Shown here in pieces: positions 1 through 9,018 of a stretch of 64,000 bases of DNA. Source of the DNA: Alphaproteobacteria bacterium (GTDB lineage Bacteria; Pseudomonadota; Alphaproteobacteria; RF32; CAG-239); contig SUUZ01000010.1 of NCBI GenBank assembly GCA_015062235.1, positions 1 to 64,000 on the forward strand. The letters are read 5' to 3'. Each line of letters opens with the position of its first letter. Positions within the stretch are counted from its first letter, which is position 1. The notes beneath the pieces are model-generated. The model was not told where the DNA came from, ran no database searches, and saw only the letters and a list, made by a program, of their open reading frames with translations. A program made the position numbers and the translations under genes.

Positions 1-140
1 TTCTTTTATATGAGTTTAAAGACTATACAAAAGTTATTACTTAAACTAACGTTTGTCAGGATATGACTATCCAGAAAATGTCATGGCTTGAATGAGCGTT
101 AGCGAATGAAATTAGCCATCTTACTTGCTTTTAAAAATAA

Positions 141-185
141 GGAAGACCGCTGACCTCGCTCACTAGCGTTCGCTCAGGCGGTGAC
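141..185. repeat. Intergenic palindromic element, copy A
   Basis: This copy starts with GAAGA, has an outer stem ACCGC (146-150) pairing with GCGGT (178-182), a loop containing CCTCGCTC and CGCTCAGG, and ends in TGAC. Copy B at 1134-1177 has the same loop skeleton but a different, still complementary stem. That indicates a selected fold rather than chance. The rest of 1-240 contains another weak dyad (ATGGCT at 82-87 with AGCCAT near 114-119) and no gene that I can support. Confidence 0.6.
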
Positions 186-270
186 GTTATAGGGTGTTCG
201 TTAGCACTCGTTTGTGGTGTGACATTAATTAAAGTCATTAACTCTGCAAAAAAAGACTCAACATAACGTT

Positions 271-298
271 AAAAAGGCTCTCTACTGAGAGCCTTTTT
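271..298. terminator. Bidirectional intrinsic terminator after the pilin gene
   Basis: A perfect 12-bp stem AAAAAGGCTCTC / GAGAGCCTTTTT with a TACT loop. It carries a T run on both strands, so it can end the minus-strand pilin transcript and any transcript arriving from the left. Confidence 0.9.
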
Positions 299-326
299 AT
301 ATTAGGAGATTGCATAGGATATGAGA

Positions 327-947
327 TTAGTAATAAACCCAAGTGATTGTATTGTACGAACCACTATCACCACATTGTTCGCCAGCTTGAATCATATTAA
401 TAGGAAGAGATCCCGCAGCGTTCGGTGTACCAGCGTCGCCACCTTCGTCTTTTACAGCCATACCAATCAAACCATCAGTACCCCAGTCAGACGAAGCTAA
501 GCTCACACAAGCCTCACGACCAAGACGCGTCAAAGTAACAGCAAAGTATTGAACCGTATTATCACCATCTATAGTACTATCAACGCCCTTGCATGTAAGA
601 GCACCTAGACCATCTTCAGTAGTTTCATCACAAGCATAAACATAAGCCTTACCACCGAATGCATTGTTCAAACCAGAGGCAGCATCCCACATATCACCTG
701 GAGCAATATTAAATGCACGAGAATTTGATGTGTTCAAACCATCATAGCTAGGGCTGGTTGCAAAAGCTGTACGAATATTCATCAACAGCATAGTAATTTG
801 GTCTTGTGCTTTAGTTAGCTTAAATTTAGCCATCGCTTTAGAATAACCAGAAATACCACCAACTGATAACACGCCGATAATTGCTAACACACCGAGCATT
901 TCGACCATTGAACGACCCTTTTGATCATTTCTTGATAACATTGTCAT
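327..947 (-). CDS. Type IVb major prepilin (PilS-like)
   Basis: Predicted structural subunit of the type IVb pilus. The 206-residue protein has a short charged leader ending in Lys-Gly. The mature protein would begin at Arg12, and the following RSMVEMLG puts the conserved Glu at mature position 5, as prepilin peptidase substrates require. A hydrophobic helix of about 20 residues follows. The C-terminal half has cysteines in pairs, including one in REACVSLAS and one near the C-terminus, typical of the disulfide-bonded D region of type IVb pilins. The start has an AGGAGAGG ribosome site; ATG at 941 would also work and gives a 9-residue leader. It has its own promoter and terminator, fitting high expression. 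A paralogue without a leader lies directly upstream. No prepilin peptidase is in the window. Confidence 0.88.
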   Translation of the reverse strand: MTMLSRNDQKGRSMVEMLGVLAIIGVLSVGGISGYSKAMAKFKLTKAQDQITMLLMNIRTAFATSPSYDGLNTSNSRAFNIAPGDMWDAASGLNNAFGGKAYVYACDETTEDGLGALTCKGVDSTIDGDNTVQYFAVTLTRLGREACVSLASSDWGTDGLIGMAVKDEGGDAGTPNAAGSLPINMIQAGEQCGDSGSYNTITWVYY

Positions 948-983
948 TGTTCCTCTCCTAAAAATTGTTGTTCCTATGCTTTC

Positions 984-1012
984 ATCATAACAAATATCTC
1001 GGTGTCACTCAA
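984..1012 (-). promoter_or_regulatory. Sigma70-type promoter of the pilin gene
   Basis: On the minus strand TTGAGT (1012-1007), a 17-bp spacer and TATGAT (989-984) form a near-consensus promoter. The predicted start lies about 30 nt before the pilin ATG. The 948-1241 gap also holds an imperfect dyad (CTCAATT/AATTGAG around 1008-1040) upstream of the -35 region that could be an operator, and repeat copy B. Confidence 0.7.
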
Positions 1013-1133
1013 TTCTGCTTTTAGTCATAATTGAGCAGAACTTGTTATAACTTTGGTCATATCTTAAACATAGCATAAACCATAATTGTTTAATTTATCG
1101 TTAAAAATATTAACCTTTATATTTTTCTGACAT

Positions 1134-1177
1134 TGAAGATGCCTTACCTCGCTCGTTTCACTCGCTCAGGGCATGAC
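1134..1177. repeat. Intergenic palindromic element, copy B
   Basis: GAAGA is followed by ATGCC (1139-1143), which pairs with GGCAT (1170-1174). The loop contains ACCTCGCTC and CTCGCTCAGG, and the element ends in TGAC. It is related to copy A through its loop and flanks, with compensating stem differences. A 62-codon reading frame across it looks fortuitous. Confidence 0.6.
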
Positions 1178-1241
1178 GTCCCTCAATATCCTCAAACTCA
1201 ACACAATTATATTCATCTTTTAATATTTAGCAACTATAGTT

Positions 1242-1838
1242 TTATTCAAAGTGCAAAACCACATTATTATTACTACCTTTGCAAAGCTTTTCTACAATAT
1301 CCTTCTTTGCTGGCAATATAAATTCTTTATTACCCCAATCAAATTTTTGGCTTGTTTCATCGTTTTGTAATGCCATTGCACTAACTCCAAGCCAGAAATC
1401 AGGATCAAATTTTAACGATGCCAACCCAATACATTGTTGCTTGTTAAGACCTTTATAAGCAATAACAAAGCTACGTGATGTCGGCATTACAGTACTTCCA
1501 TCAGCATCAGCTCCTACTACAACAGGATTATTAAAATAGCCAATTAGACTATTTCCTACAACATTCATACTTAAAGGATATATTTTTTTTCTTATAACCT
1601 CATTAGTATTAAGCCCCCAAAAATCTGGTCTTGTCTTATAACGATTGCGAATATTTTTAGCTAAAGCAACAATCTGCTGTCCTGCTTCTTGTGCGCCAAC
1701 ATCTCGTTGTCCGCCAATAAATAGCAATACAATCATACCAAAAACAGCAATTACAGTTGCCCCTAACACAACCTTTTTCCAATTACGGTACCAAAAAGTT
1801 TTATCCAAAAGTTTCTTAAGCGTTTTTATTATTTTCAT
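1242..1838 (-). CDS. Pilin-like membrane protein without a prepilin leader
   Basis: This 198-residue protein is the last gene of the pil operon, in the place where IncI plasmids have pilS. It has a basic N-terminus, one membrane helix at about residues 22-43 and a periplasmic domain. It is visibly related to the major pilin next door. Both have GLNT after a short TRP or TSP-like segment, a C-x2-LAS motif (CIGLAS here, CVSLAS in the pilin) and a final cysteine about 15 residues from the end. It lacks the Gly cleavage site and Glu5, so prepilin peptidase should not process it. It could be an anchored assembly factor, a pilus base subunit or a decayed pilin. The paralogy is seen in the sequence; the role is unknown. 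Confidence 0.7.
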   Translation of the reverse strand: MKIIKTLKKLLDKTFWYRNWKKVVLGATVIAVFGMIVLLFIGGQRDVGAQEAGQQIVALAKNIRNRYKTRPDFWGLNTNEVIRKKIYPLSMNVVGNSLIGYFNNPVVVGADADGSTVMPTSRSFVIAYKGLNKQQCIGLASLKFDPDFWLGVSAMALQNDETSQKFDWGNKEFILPAKKDIVEKLCKGSNNNVVLHFE

Positions 1839-1843
1839 TATTT

Positions 1844-2977
1844 TTATCCCATTCCACTAGTAATCTGGTCTTGCATTTCAAATGTTCCCATAACTGCCCA
1901 TGCAATAACAGCACCAATCGATAGCAATGCAATCATATTCAAAATACCTGCTTTTTCTTCAATCATATATACAGATTCTTCAAGCCATTCGTTAGCCAAG
2001 TTATCTAGTGCTTCTTCAAAGTTATCAAGTTCGGAATAAATCTTCAAATCGCTGATAACTTCTTTATCAGGAAAGCCCAGTCCTGTTTTACCCAATGCTT
2101 GACCTAAGTTATCACCATTATTAATAAACACCATAGTTTTATCAATACGTTCTTTCAAATAGCGAGTTGAATCACGTCTTAGCGCACGCATAGCTGTCGA
2201 AACAGGTGTTCCTCCTTTAACCAACGCAGACAAAGCCAAAAGCCAACTAATGCCTACAAATATTTTATATAAAGACCATGGTGGGATGTTGTCAAACAAG
2301 GCTCTAATTTTACCCGTCCAAATACTAATTGTAAAATATATAACAGCCATAACAATTGGTAGCGAAGAAAACGCAAACAACCAATTATCTTTAATCCATG
2401 CTGACAAATCAACCAAATCACGAGCTAAACCACGCCAAACAACAGTTGGTGCAGCATCGATCATTGGTGGCACCATATAAACACCAATGGCATAAATAAT
2501 CAAAATTGCCATCATTAATAGAAATGAAGGGTAGGTAATTGCTCCAACAATAGGACGTATCATTTTGGTTGAACCTTCAGTAACCTTAATTAAGTTTAAT
2601 AAAGCACCTTCAAGGTCTGATACGTCACCTACAGAAAGCATCAATCTTTCTCTGTCAGGCGCCCAACCTTTTAAGGCTTCAGAAAATGTTTTACCATTGT
2701 TGAGTGAACGTCCCCAAGCTGCAATCGCAATAGCTAAAGGCTCTCCAGGATTTTTACCTCCATTTGATGCTCCATCATGCAACATATCCAAAGCATCCAT
2801 CAATGAAAAGCGGTTGCGCATTAACGATGCAATTTTACGATATAACTTTAACCTTGTTTTATTAGACAATGTTATAATAAGCCTTGCATAATATTCTTCA
2901 GCTTTATTAAGGTTGCGCATCGCATTATTAAGCGTTTTGGAAGATTTTTTCTTTTTAATAACTTCTTCTTCAGCCAT
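1844..2977 (-). CDS. pilR: Type IVb pilus inner-membrane platform protein (PilR-like, T2SSF family)
   Basis: Polytopic inner-membrane platform protein that couples the assembly ATPase to pilin insertion. The 377 residues include two T2SSF-type repeats, each a helical cytoplasmic domain followed by membrane helices. Hydrophobic segments lie around residues 145-170, 195-220 and 345-370. The first cytoplasmic repeat contains GRSLNNGKTFSEAL and the second GGTPVSTAMRAL. The length fits PilR or GspF proteins. It starts 13 nt after the ATPase gene and ends 5 nt before the pilin-like gene, so it is co-translated with both. The first 40 residues are lysine-rich and specific to this protein. Confidence 0.85.
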   Translation of the reverse strand: MAEEEVIKKKKSSKTLNNAMRNLNKAEEYYARLIITLSNKTRLKLYRKIASLMRNRFSLMDALDMLHDGASNGGKNPGEPLAIAIAAWGRSLNNGKTFSEALKGWAPDRERLMLSVGDVSDLEGALLNLIKVTEGSTKMIRPIVGAITYPSFLLMMAILIIYAIGVYMVPPMIDAAPTVVWRGLARDLVDLSAWIKDNWLFAFSSLPIVMAVIYFTISIWTGKIRALFDNIPPWSLYKIFVGISWLLALSALVKGGTPVSTAMRALRRDSTRYLKERIDKTMVFINNGDNLGQALGKTGLGFPDKEVISDLKIYSELDNFEEALDNLANEWLEESVYMIEEKAGILNMIALLSIGAVIAWAVMGTFEMQDQITSGMG

Positions 2978-2990
2978 CTATCTAACCCTC

Positions 2991-4685
2991 TTAATATGCT
3001 GGACGTTGGTCCAAAAGACCACACCAACGTTCAACTTCATCCAAATCAATAAATCCTTTGAGCATACGTTCCATTGCAGCTTCTTTTAATGTACGTCCAT
3101 TTAAGTCCGATGTCCAATAATCAATCGCTTTGCGGGTTTCGCCCTTTATCATCAATTCTAGAAATGTTGCATCTGGCAAAATAATTTCTGGCACGCACAT
3201 ACGCCCTTTAACTCCTGTACCATTACAAAACTTACAACCTGGTCCTCTGATATAGGTATTTTCCACCCCAAAATCGCCCAAAGCTGTGCGCAAGCGTTGA
3301 AAAGATGGATCATTCTGTCTTTCTGTAACTTTAACACGACAATGCGGACAAAGTTTACGGAACAAGCGCTGTGAAATAAGTCCTTTAATTAATTCAGGAT
3401 CTAACAATTTAAATGTTTCAACACCCATATCACGAAAGCGGTTAATAATGGCAGGAGCTGAGTTTGCGTGTAATGTCGACCACATACCGTGTCCAGATAA
3501 CGCACCTTGGAATGTAAGTTGTGCTGAGGCTAATGCACGAATCTCACCCACCATAATAACGTCAGGGTCAGAACGCAGTGCCGCTGATAACGCTTTGGTA
3601 AATTGTTCTGCTTTTTCTTCTTCGGTGTTTGCGTTGGTAACAGGCATTTGTCTTGCTCCTGGAATAGGATATTCAGGAGGGTCTTCCACAGTCAATAAAT
3701 TGAGCTCATAGTTTTTTTCTTGCAAAAGTCTAATCATATTGCGTTGTAATGTAGTTGACTTTCCTGATCCAGTAGGTCCCGCTACAATACTCAAACCAAC
3801 AGGCACAGCTCTTAAACGATAAAATAAATCTTCTTCAAATTCACCAAAACCTAAAGATGCCAAGTCGCCTGAACCATCAGGGTTATCATCAGCATACAAA
3901 AGACGCATAACCAAATATTGCGAACCAAAAGCAATAGGATTAAATTGTAAACGAATAGCTAACACATTATGAGGAAGCATCAATTTACCTTTAGAACCAC
4001 GTAAAGGAGTGGAACCAAGTTTTTGTGCGCCCTGAAACTCGTTTTGTGCATAGTTAGAATCGGAAATATCTGCTGAAGCAAAAGCTGCACGCACAAACGA
4101 TTCACCCCATTCCTTATTATATTCCATTTCAACCTGCATCATACCATTAACACGGAACATAATAACTGTACTATCAGCAACAATAACGTGAATATCAGAC
4201 ACTTTCTTTGCAGCAGCTCGAGCAACCACATTTACAAAATCTTTTTGCATTTGCAGTTGGTCAAGTTCAGCATCTCCTGAAACTTCAGCAGCAGCTTGAG
4301 CACGTTCACCAATTGAATAAATAGCATTAAGCTCGTTTTGCGAAACATAGGTTGGCTTTGAGATAGCAATTTTTTTCTTGCGTGCCAAAACCTCAAAACT
4401 TAAAACACGTCCATCAAATTTATGCGATTCTACAACTAAAAAACGACCATCAGTAAACAGAGCTAGCAAACGACGAGTATCATCATTTATCGCCATAGGC
4501 GACCCAGGCAATGTCATTAATTTGTTGCCATTGGAAAAGTAAATTTCACTAATTGTTTGCTTTTCGCTGCTTTGCTTCTCTTTTGAAGCAGCCTCAGCTA
4601 ATTGTGCAGAACTCAAACTAGCCGAAGCGGCGCCATCCGATGGCGCCGTTTGTTCTTTATTTTCAACATTATCTTCTTCGGCCAT
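2991..4685 (-). CDS. pilQ: Type IVb pilus assembly ATPase (PilQ of IncI type, GspE/PilB family)
   Basis: Cytoplasmic secretion ATPase of 564 residues that powers pilus extension. An Ala/Ser/Glu-rich N-terminal tail precedes the N-terminal domain. The motor domain has Walker A GPTGSGKSTT at about residues 300-310, the Asp-box region LTVEDPPEYPI, Walker B DPDVIMVGEIR and a His-box segment GMWSTLHANSA. Two CxxC pairs (CPHC and CKFC, near residues 450 and 480) form the zinc site typical of GspE and PilB. It is not a PilT retraction ATPase, because the zinc motif and the long N-terminal domain are present. The name follows IncI nomenclature, where PilQ is the ATPase and not the secretin. Confidence 0.9.
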   Translation of the reverse strand: MAEEDNVENKEQTAPSDGAASASLSSAQLAEAASKEKQSSEKQTISEIYFSNGNKLMTLPGSPMAINDDTRRLLALFTDGRFLVVESHKFDGRVLSFEVLARKKKIAISKPTYVSQNELNAIYSIGERAQAAAEVSGDAELDQLQMQKDFVNVVARAAAKKVSDIHVIVADSTVIMFRVNGMMQVEMEYNKEWGESFVRAAFASADISDSNYAQNEFQGAQKLGSTPLRGSKGKLMLPHNVLAIRLQFNPIAFGSQYLVMRLLYADDNPDGSGDLASLGFGEFEEDLFYRLRAVPVGLSIVAGPTGSGKSTTLQRNMIRLLQEKNYELNLLTVEDPPEYPIPGARQMPVTNANTEEEKAEQFTKALSAALRSDPDVIMVGEIRALASAQLTFQGALSGHGMWSTLHANSAPAIINRFRDMGVETFKLLDPELIKGLISQRLFRKLCPHCRVKVTERQNDPSFQRLRTALGDFGVENTYIRGPGCKFCNGTGVKGRMCVPEIILPDATFLELMIKGETRKAIDYWTSDLNGRTLKEAAMERMLKGFIDLDEVERWCGLLDQRPAY

Positions 4686-4735
4686 AGTAAACCTAATCGT
4701 AAGTTAGTTTTTTTTGAATATAGATTTTAAGCAAA

Positions 4736-6073
4736 CTATTCAGCAGCTGGTTTATCTATCTCAAAACTTGTTGTTTCAGTTGGCAAAATTCCACCCGCAG
4801 CAAAGTAGAGATATTTTTTATCACCATTCTTTTCTGCCATAATATAGGTAGTCGTAATTTCACTGATTACATGACCAGATTGCAAAACCGTACCTTTTTT
4901 TACATAAAAGCTTGTTCCGCCTTTATTTATCAATCTTGCAATCAATTCATCACCTTTTCCTCTAATTTCGGTAACAGCATAAAGTTTGTTCAATTCCGAT
5001 TCTACAGGCTCTGCAACATCGACACCGCCAGTACCTGCCGAAGCCATCATTTCATTAACTTTGCTCAAATCAATACCTGCCCCAGCAGCAATTTGCTCCT
5101 TACTAAGTCCCTCAAATGGATTACGGCGAGCTTTTTCACGTTCTTTTTCCAAGGTATCAATCCTTGACCGCAAAACATTAATTTGAGCATCTTTATCTTC
5201 AAGATTTTTATCGAAATCTTTAAGCTTATTTATATAGGTAGTCTTTGCATTTTCAGCTTCGTTCTTTATTTGCTCCATTTTGTTTTTCATATCTGTTACT
5301 AAAACTTTTTTGGCTTCTCTCAAATCAGCAATCTGCTTATAAAACACAGCATTGTCTTCAATCCATTTCTGATTTTCTTCAAGCATTTTATTCTTATATG
5401 CCCCCAAAATTTTCTCTTGGCGCAATGTTTCAAATTTAATATCGAGCTCACGAAGTTTTTCTTGTTCAATAACTAGCTCTTTTTCGAGCTTTTTCTCAGC
5501 TTCCAAAGCTTTTAATCTAGCTTGTTCAGCTTTTTCTTGTTCATCAACCAAAGCTTTGCGACGCTGATTTTTTACTGCTTCAATTTCGTTTTGCAATTTT
5601 TCACGACGCAGTTCTAAATTAAGTAAGGCTGTTCTTTTCTCAATTTCTGACATTTGTTCAAACAAATCATCATCAACAGGCATATCGCTATTAGAACCAA
5701 ACAATCCAACACCACCATTATTTGATGGGGGCAACGAAAAGATATTTGTATCAGCCACAGCAGGTTTTTCCGCAACAGGTTTAGCAACAACGGGCTGTGG
5801 TTGAGGTTGTGTTTGCGCTTGTGCTTGTGCAGCTAAAGGACCTTTAGGCATAACCTTAGGAGCTTCATCTTTTGTCGTTTCCAAAGGAATTTCTGCTTTT
5901 TTCTCTTCTTTTGGCATTGCTAAAGTTGGAGTATCATCAATTGTGTCAAGCTCATCTTCAAACATAGCCTCCTCAGATAAAGAAACTAATCCCTGAGCTT
6001 TAGCTTGTGTTATTGTACATGTTACAACAAACGATAACATTAATATTAAAATATTTCTTATTTTATAAAACAT
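4736..6073 (-). CDS. pilP: Type IVb pilus biogenesis protein PilP
   Basis: A 445-residue exported protein. I place the start at ATG 6073 because GAAGGAG sits at the right distance before it; upstream in-frame ATGs lack this. An N-terminal hydrophobic segment ends near AKAQG and acts as a signal peptide or anchor. Residues about 110-300 are a long coiled coil rich in Glu, Lys and Leu. The C-terminal 90 residues, beginning LYAVTEIRGKGDELIARL, match the small beta domain of IncI PilP proteins, which in related systems touches the secretin. The gene overlaps the end of pilO by 11 nt, so translation is probably coupled. The long coiled coil makes it larger than typical plasmid PilP. Confidence 0.78.
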   Translation of the reverse strand: MFYKIRNILILMLSFVVTCTITQAKAQGLVSLSEEAMFEDELDTIDDTPTLAMPKEEKKAEIPLETTKDEAPKVMPKGPLAAQAQAQTQPQPQPVVAKPVAEKPAVADTNIFSLPPSNNGGVGLFGSNSDMPVDDDLFEQMSEIEKRTALLNLELRREKLQNEIEAVKNQRRKALVDEQEKAEQARLKALEAEKKLEKELVIEQEKLRELDIKFETLRQEKILGAYKNKMLEENQKWIEDNAVFYKQIADLREAKKVLVTDMKNKMEQIKNEAENAKTTYINKLKDFDKNLEDKDAQINVLRSRIDTLEKEREKARRNPFEGLSKEQIAAGAGIDLSKVNEMMASAGTGGVDVAEPVESELNKLYAVTEIRGKGDELIARLINKGGTSFYVKKGTVLQSGHVISEITTTYIMAEKNGDKKYLYFAAGGILPTETTSFEIDKPAAE

Positions 6074-7391
6074 AGATAGCTCCTTCATAATGCCAACTAT
6101 CACTAGCTGGAGAATATGTAATTAATCTAATCTCAAGACCTGAATATTTTGTTAATAAATCCGCCCAAGTCAACGGATTATAATTAGAAGTAAAGCTAAA
6201 ACGTAGAGCTTTAATTGTTACAGGCACAACTTTTGGTGCAGCTTTAGGACCCTTACCTCTAGCAACAGGGGCTGCTCCCCCTATTTTTTTGTTTTCTTCT
6301 GACAAAGATATAGACAAGCCAAGAGCTTGAAATTTATTGTTTATTTCATTGCGTAAATCAACTAGCCTTTTTTCAGGTGGAGAGGATATTGTTTCAATGG
6401 TTTGTAATGGCAATGATGCCGTCAAACTAGAACCTGTTGTGTCAAAGGTATATCCTGTAAACTGCAAGCCAGACCTTTCAAGAGCTGTTTCAGCCCAAGA
6501 TAATAAACCTATATTCCTTTTCCATGAGGTTGCCACAGCATTATCTGCACAGCTCAAATTACCGATGGTCCAACCTGGAGGCATAATAGCAGCTAATTGT
6601 GTAATGCCCTCATAACAATTTTGCATAACTTGCTTAGGGTTTGCAATTTTTTCCCATGGCTTGGGCATTTCTTTAACAGGCGCTTGTTGCACAACCTTCG
6701 GTCGAACAGGAACTACCACAGGGCGCTTGGCAGGCGTTAAAAACAATTTATCTATCAAAGTCGAAACAAGCCAGATGCCAACAATAGCCGATATCGCAAC
6801 AACTAACACTAATTTCGAACCACGAAGCCCTCTAATCTTTTGTAGTCTAACTCGCGCTCCGCGTTGAATAACCTCTTCAATTTCAAGTTCTTCGGTGTCT
6901 TCTATTTCCCACTCTTTAGGCGCAATTTTTTTACCCCAATCAGGCACAGCCATCATGGACATAAATTGACTTTTTGCTTCTTCTTCAGTCAAGAAGAGCA
7001 TATCGCCATCAGACAATATAATATCGTTACGTATACAAGTATACCACCAACCTTCTTTAACCTTAAAAACGGCAACAAAAGAAGATATACTGGACAATGA
7101 TGTAGCTAAAGCAACAGCGGCAACACTCTGCCCATTTTTAAAGCCTTCATGCGAAACGCAAATACCAAACTGCGGAGCCTTTCCATCTTTTATACAGAAT
7201 AAATCAGCCCCTTCTAAGATGCCATTAGACGCTTCTTCAACTTCTTGCATATAATCATTAGAGTTTTGTAAAGGTTGCCAAAAAAGGCTCGTGGCATAAC
7301 TAACACCATCGATATTTATTTGTGTTCCCCACGAACGCCTTCCAGCGCCATCTTCATAATCTTCATCTAAAAGTTTTGCGTCTTCCAGCAC
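6063..7391 (-). CDS. pilO: Type IVb pilus accessory protein PilO (PilO2 family)
   Basis: A 442-residue bitopic protein. About 200 cytoplasmic residues come first, with the pattern of the PilO2 family (WGTQINIDGV near residue 20 and FGICVSHEGFKNGQ near residue 110). One membrane helix follows at about residues 195-212 (LVLVVAISAIVGIWLV), then a proline-rich linker and a periplasmic domain of about 200 residues. In IncI pili PilO is an inner-membrane alignment protein between the ATPase and the secretin. The start is GTG with AAGGAG nine bases upstream. It lies between pilN and pilP, as in plasmid R64. Confidence 0.8.
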   Translation of the reverse strand: MLEDAKLLDEDYEDGAGRRSWGTQINIDGVSYATSLFWQPLQNSNDYMQEVEEASNGILEGADLFCIKDGKAPQFGICVSHEGFKNGQSVAAVALATSLSSISSFVAVFKVKEGWWYTCIRNDIILSDGDMLFLTEEEAKSQFMSMMAVPDWGKKIAPKEWEIEDTEELEIEEVIQRGARVRLQKIRGLRGSKLVLVVAISAIVGIWLVSTLIDKLFLTPAKRPVVVPVRPKVVQQAPVKEMPKPWEKIANPKQVMQNCYEGITQLAAIMPPGWTIGNLSCADNAVATSWKRNIGLLSWAETALERSGLQFTGYTFDTTGSSLTASLPLQTIETISSPPEKRLVDLRNEINNKFQALGLSISLSEENKKIGGAAPVARGKGPKAAPKVVPVTIKALRFSFTSNYNPLTWADLLTKYSGLEIRLITYSPASDSWHYEGAIYVL

Positions 7392-7416
7392 CTTAAGTTT
7401 CTCCTTGTATGCTGTA

Positions 7417-9018
7417 TTAGTTCATTGTCATTCTTGTTTCAGGCGATAATGGAGTTTCCAAAACTACAGGTGTCAAAATAATAACTAAGATATTTCTATC
7501 TTTAGTAGCATTTGCGTTACCACCTAATAATGAATTCTCTGCCGATCCCATACCTGTTTTAGATACATCTGACGATGTTTTTTCATAGCCTGTCAAAATC
7601 AACGATTCACCAGATGTCAAAGCGACCTCCTGCGTAAATGCTCGTGATTCAATCTTTGGATTCTGAATATATTGGTTTTCTTCTGCACTACCGAAACTTA
7701 CCTTTTCTAAAGTAAGCAAATCAGACAAAGTCATGTTAAACATAACCAACATTCTACCATGTTCTAAAATGCGAGGCAAAACATCTAAGGTAAACCCTGT
7801 TTCAATTTCTTCAGTCGTAACCGAAATATCATAGTTTGTTCCATCGGTTCCATTATTTGTTTTTGTCATTTCAGAGATGTAGTTTTGTTTTTGTGTAACT
7901 TGAATTGGTGCGGGCTTATTGTTCAGTGTCGTAACCGTACCACTGGTAATAAGGGATGCACGATTTTTTTCTGACAGAGCCTGCATAATAGCATCAGCTG
8001 TCCAGTTATTTTTTATAACACCCCATGTTAATGAGCCAGCTAAGTCTTCTGCGCCAAGTCCTTGTGTTCCTGTCACACCCAAAGCTGTTACACCATCACC
8101 AAAAGAAGCCTTTAAATCAAGCCCGTAACGATCGCTATCTGTCATTGTTATCTGCATAATTTTAACAGAAATTGCTACTTGACGAGCCAAACGAGCATTT
8201 TGCTCATTAATATACTTAGCAACCAATTTTATATCATTAGGGGTTGCAGTCAAAGTAATTGTTCCATCTGACGGAGAAACAGTAAGTTTTGCTCCAGAAC
8301 TTATCATTGATGAAATACTTTTTTCAAATTGAGCCCACATTTCAACCTCTATTGAAGAGCTCAAACTAATTGATGATGAGCCACCACCACCAGATGCGGA
8401 ACCACCAATATTAACATTCATGCTTGGTTTTGATGGCAACGAATAAATTACAAAAGTCTTTGTAATAAATTTATAGAAATAAATATCTTTATTTTCATAC
8501 TTCCACCAAACACCAAAACGAGACGAAACCTCATCTAAGAAGCCACTTAAAGGTCCTTGGTAAGAGACCATCATTAAATCAGGAGATGTCCAGTCATCTA
8601 CAGGTTGATTGTCTGGAGATGGGCGATTTCCCTCACCTTTAGAGCGAACTTCATCCTCAAGATCTGAAGCATAACGAATACCTAACGATGTAGTGCGATT
8701 AATCATATCGCCAATTTCATACAACGTAATGGGTCTGCTAGAAACCAATGTTATACCATCCTTAGCCTCTAAATATGAAGGCAAAGGTTCTCCCTCATAT
8801 TCAATAAGACTAGTATTACCAAGCCAAATATCATCATTAACTTTTACCAAGTCTTGATTAGCTATCTTTGTAGGTATTTTAGCGTTTTCACGCAATTTTG
8901 TTGCGGCGTCAACATCTTTATCAATAGTAGCATCCATAGTTGTAGAAATAGAGCAAGATGCTATAAAGGCTACAGCACAAAGCCCAAGCCCTAGTCTCTT
9001 CAAATTAATTATACGCAT
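7417..9018 (-). CDS. pilN: Type IVb pilus outer-membrane secretin lipoprotein PilN
   Basis: Outer-membrane channel of the pilus, 533 residues from ATG 9018, which is favoured by GGGAGG six bases upstream. The signal peptide ends in a lipobox, FIASC, with lipidated Cys22. Secretin N domains occupy about residues 80-290: an STN-like N0 part (QGPLSGFLDEVSSRF) and a ring-forming part (TATPNDIKLVAKYI). A Gly/Ser-rich linker lies near residue 210. The C-terminal third is the beta-barrel core, including SGESLILTGYEK and ILVIILTPVVLETP, the usual secretin end signature. It overlaps the upstream pilL-like gene by 14 nt. Confidence 0.88.
   Translation of the reverse strand: MRIINLKRLGLGLCAVAFIASCSISTTMDATIDKDVDAATKLRENAKIPTKIANQDLVKVNDDIWLGNTSLIEYEGEPLPSYLEAKDGITLVSSRPITLYEIGDMINRTTSLGIRYASDLEDEVRSKGEGNRPSPDNQPVDDWTSPDLMMVSYQGPLSGFLDEVSSRFGVWWKYENKDIYFYKFITKTFVIYSLPSKPSMNVNIGGSASGGGGSSSISLSSSIEVEMWAQFEKSISSMISSGAKLTVSPSDGTITLTATPNDIKLVAKYINEQNARLARQVAISVKIMQITMTDSDRYGLDLKASFGDGVTALGVTGTQGLGAEDLAGSLTWGVIKNNWTADAIMQALSEKNRASLITSGTVTTLNNKPAPIQVTQKQNYISEMTKTNNGTDGTNYDISVTTEEIETGFTLDVLPRILEHGRMLVMFNMTLSDLLTLEKVSFGSAEENQYIQNPKIESRAFTQEVALTSGESLILTGYEKTSSDVSKTGMGSAENSLLGGNANATKDRNILVIILTPVVLETPLSPETRMTMN

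Noticed and set aside
1133..1321. Plus-strand frame of 62 codons.
   Set aside because: It runs through palindromic copy B and into the end of the pilin-like gene on the other strand; no start signal.
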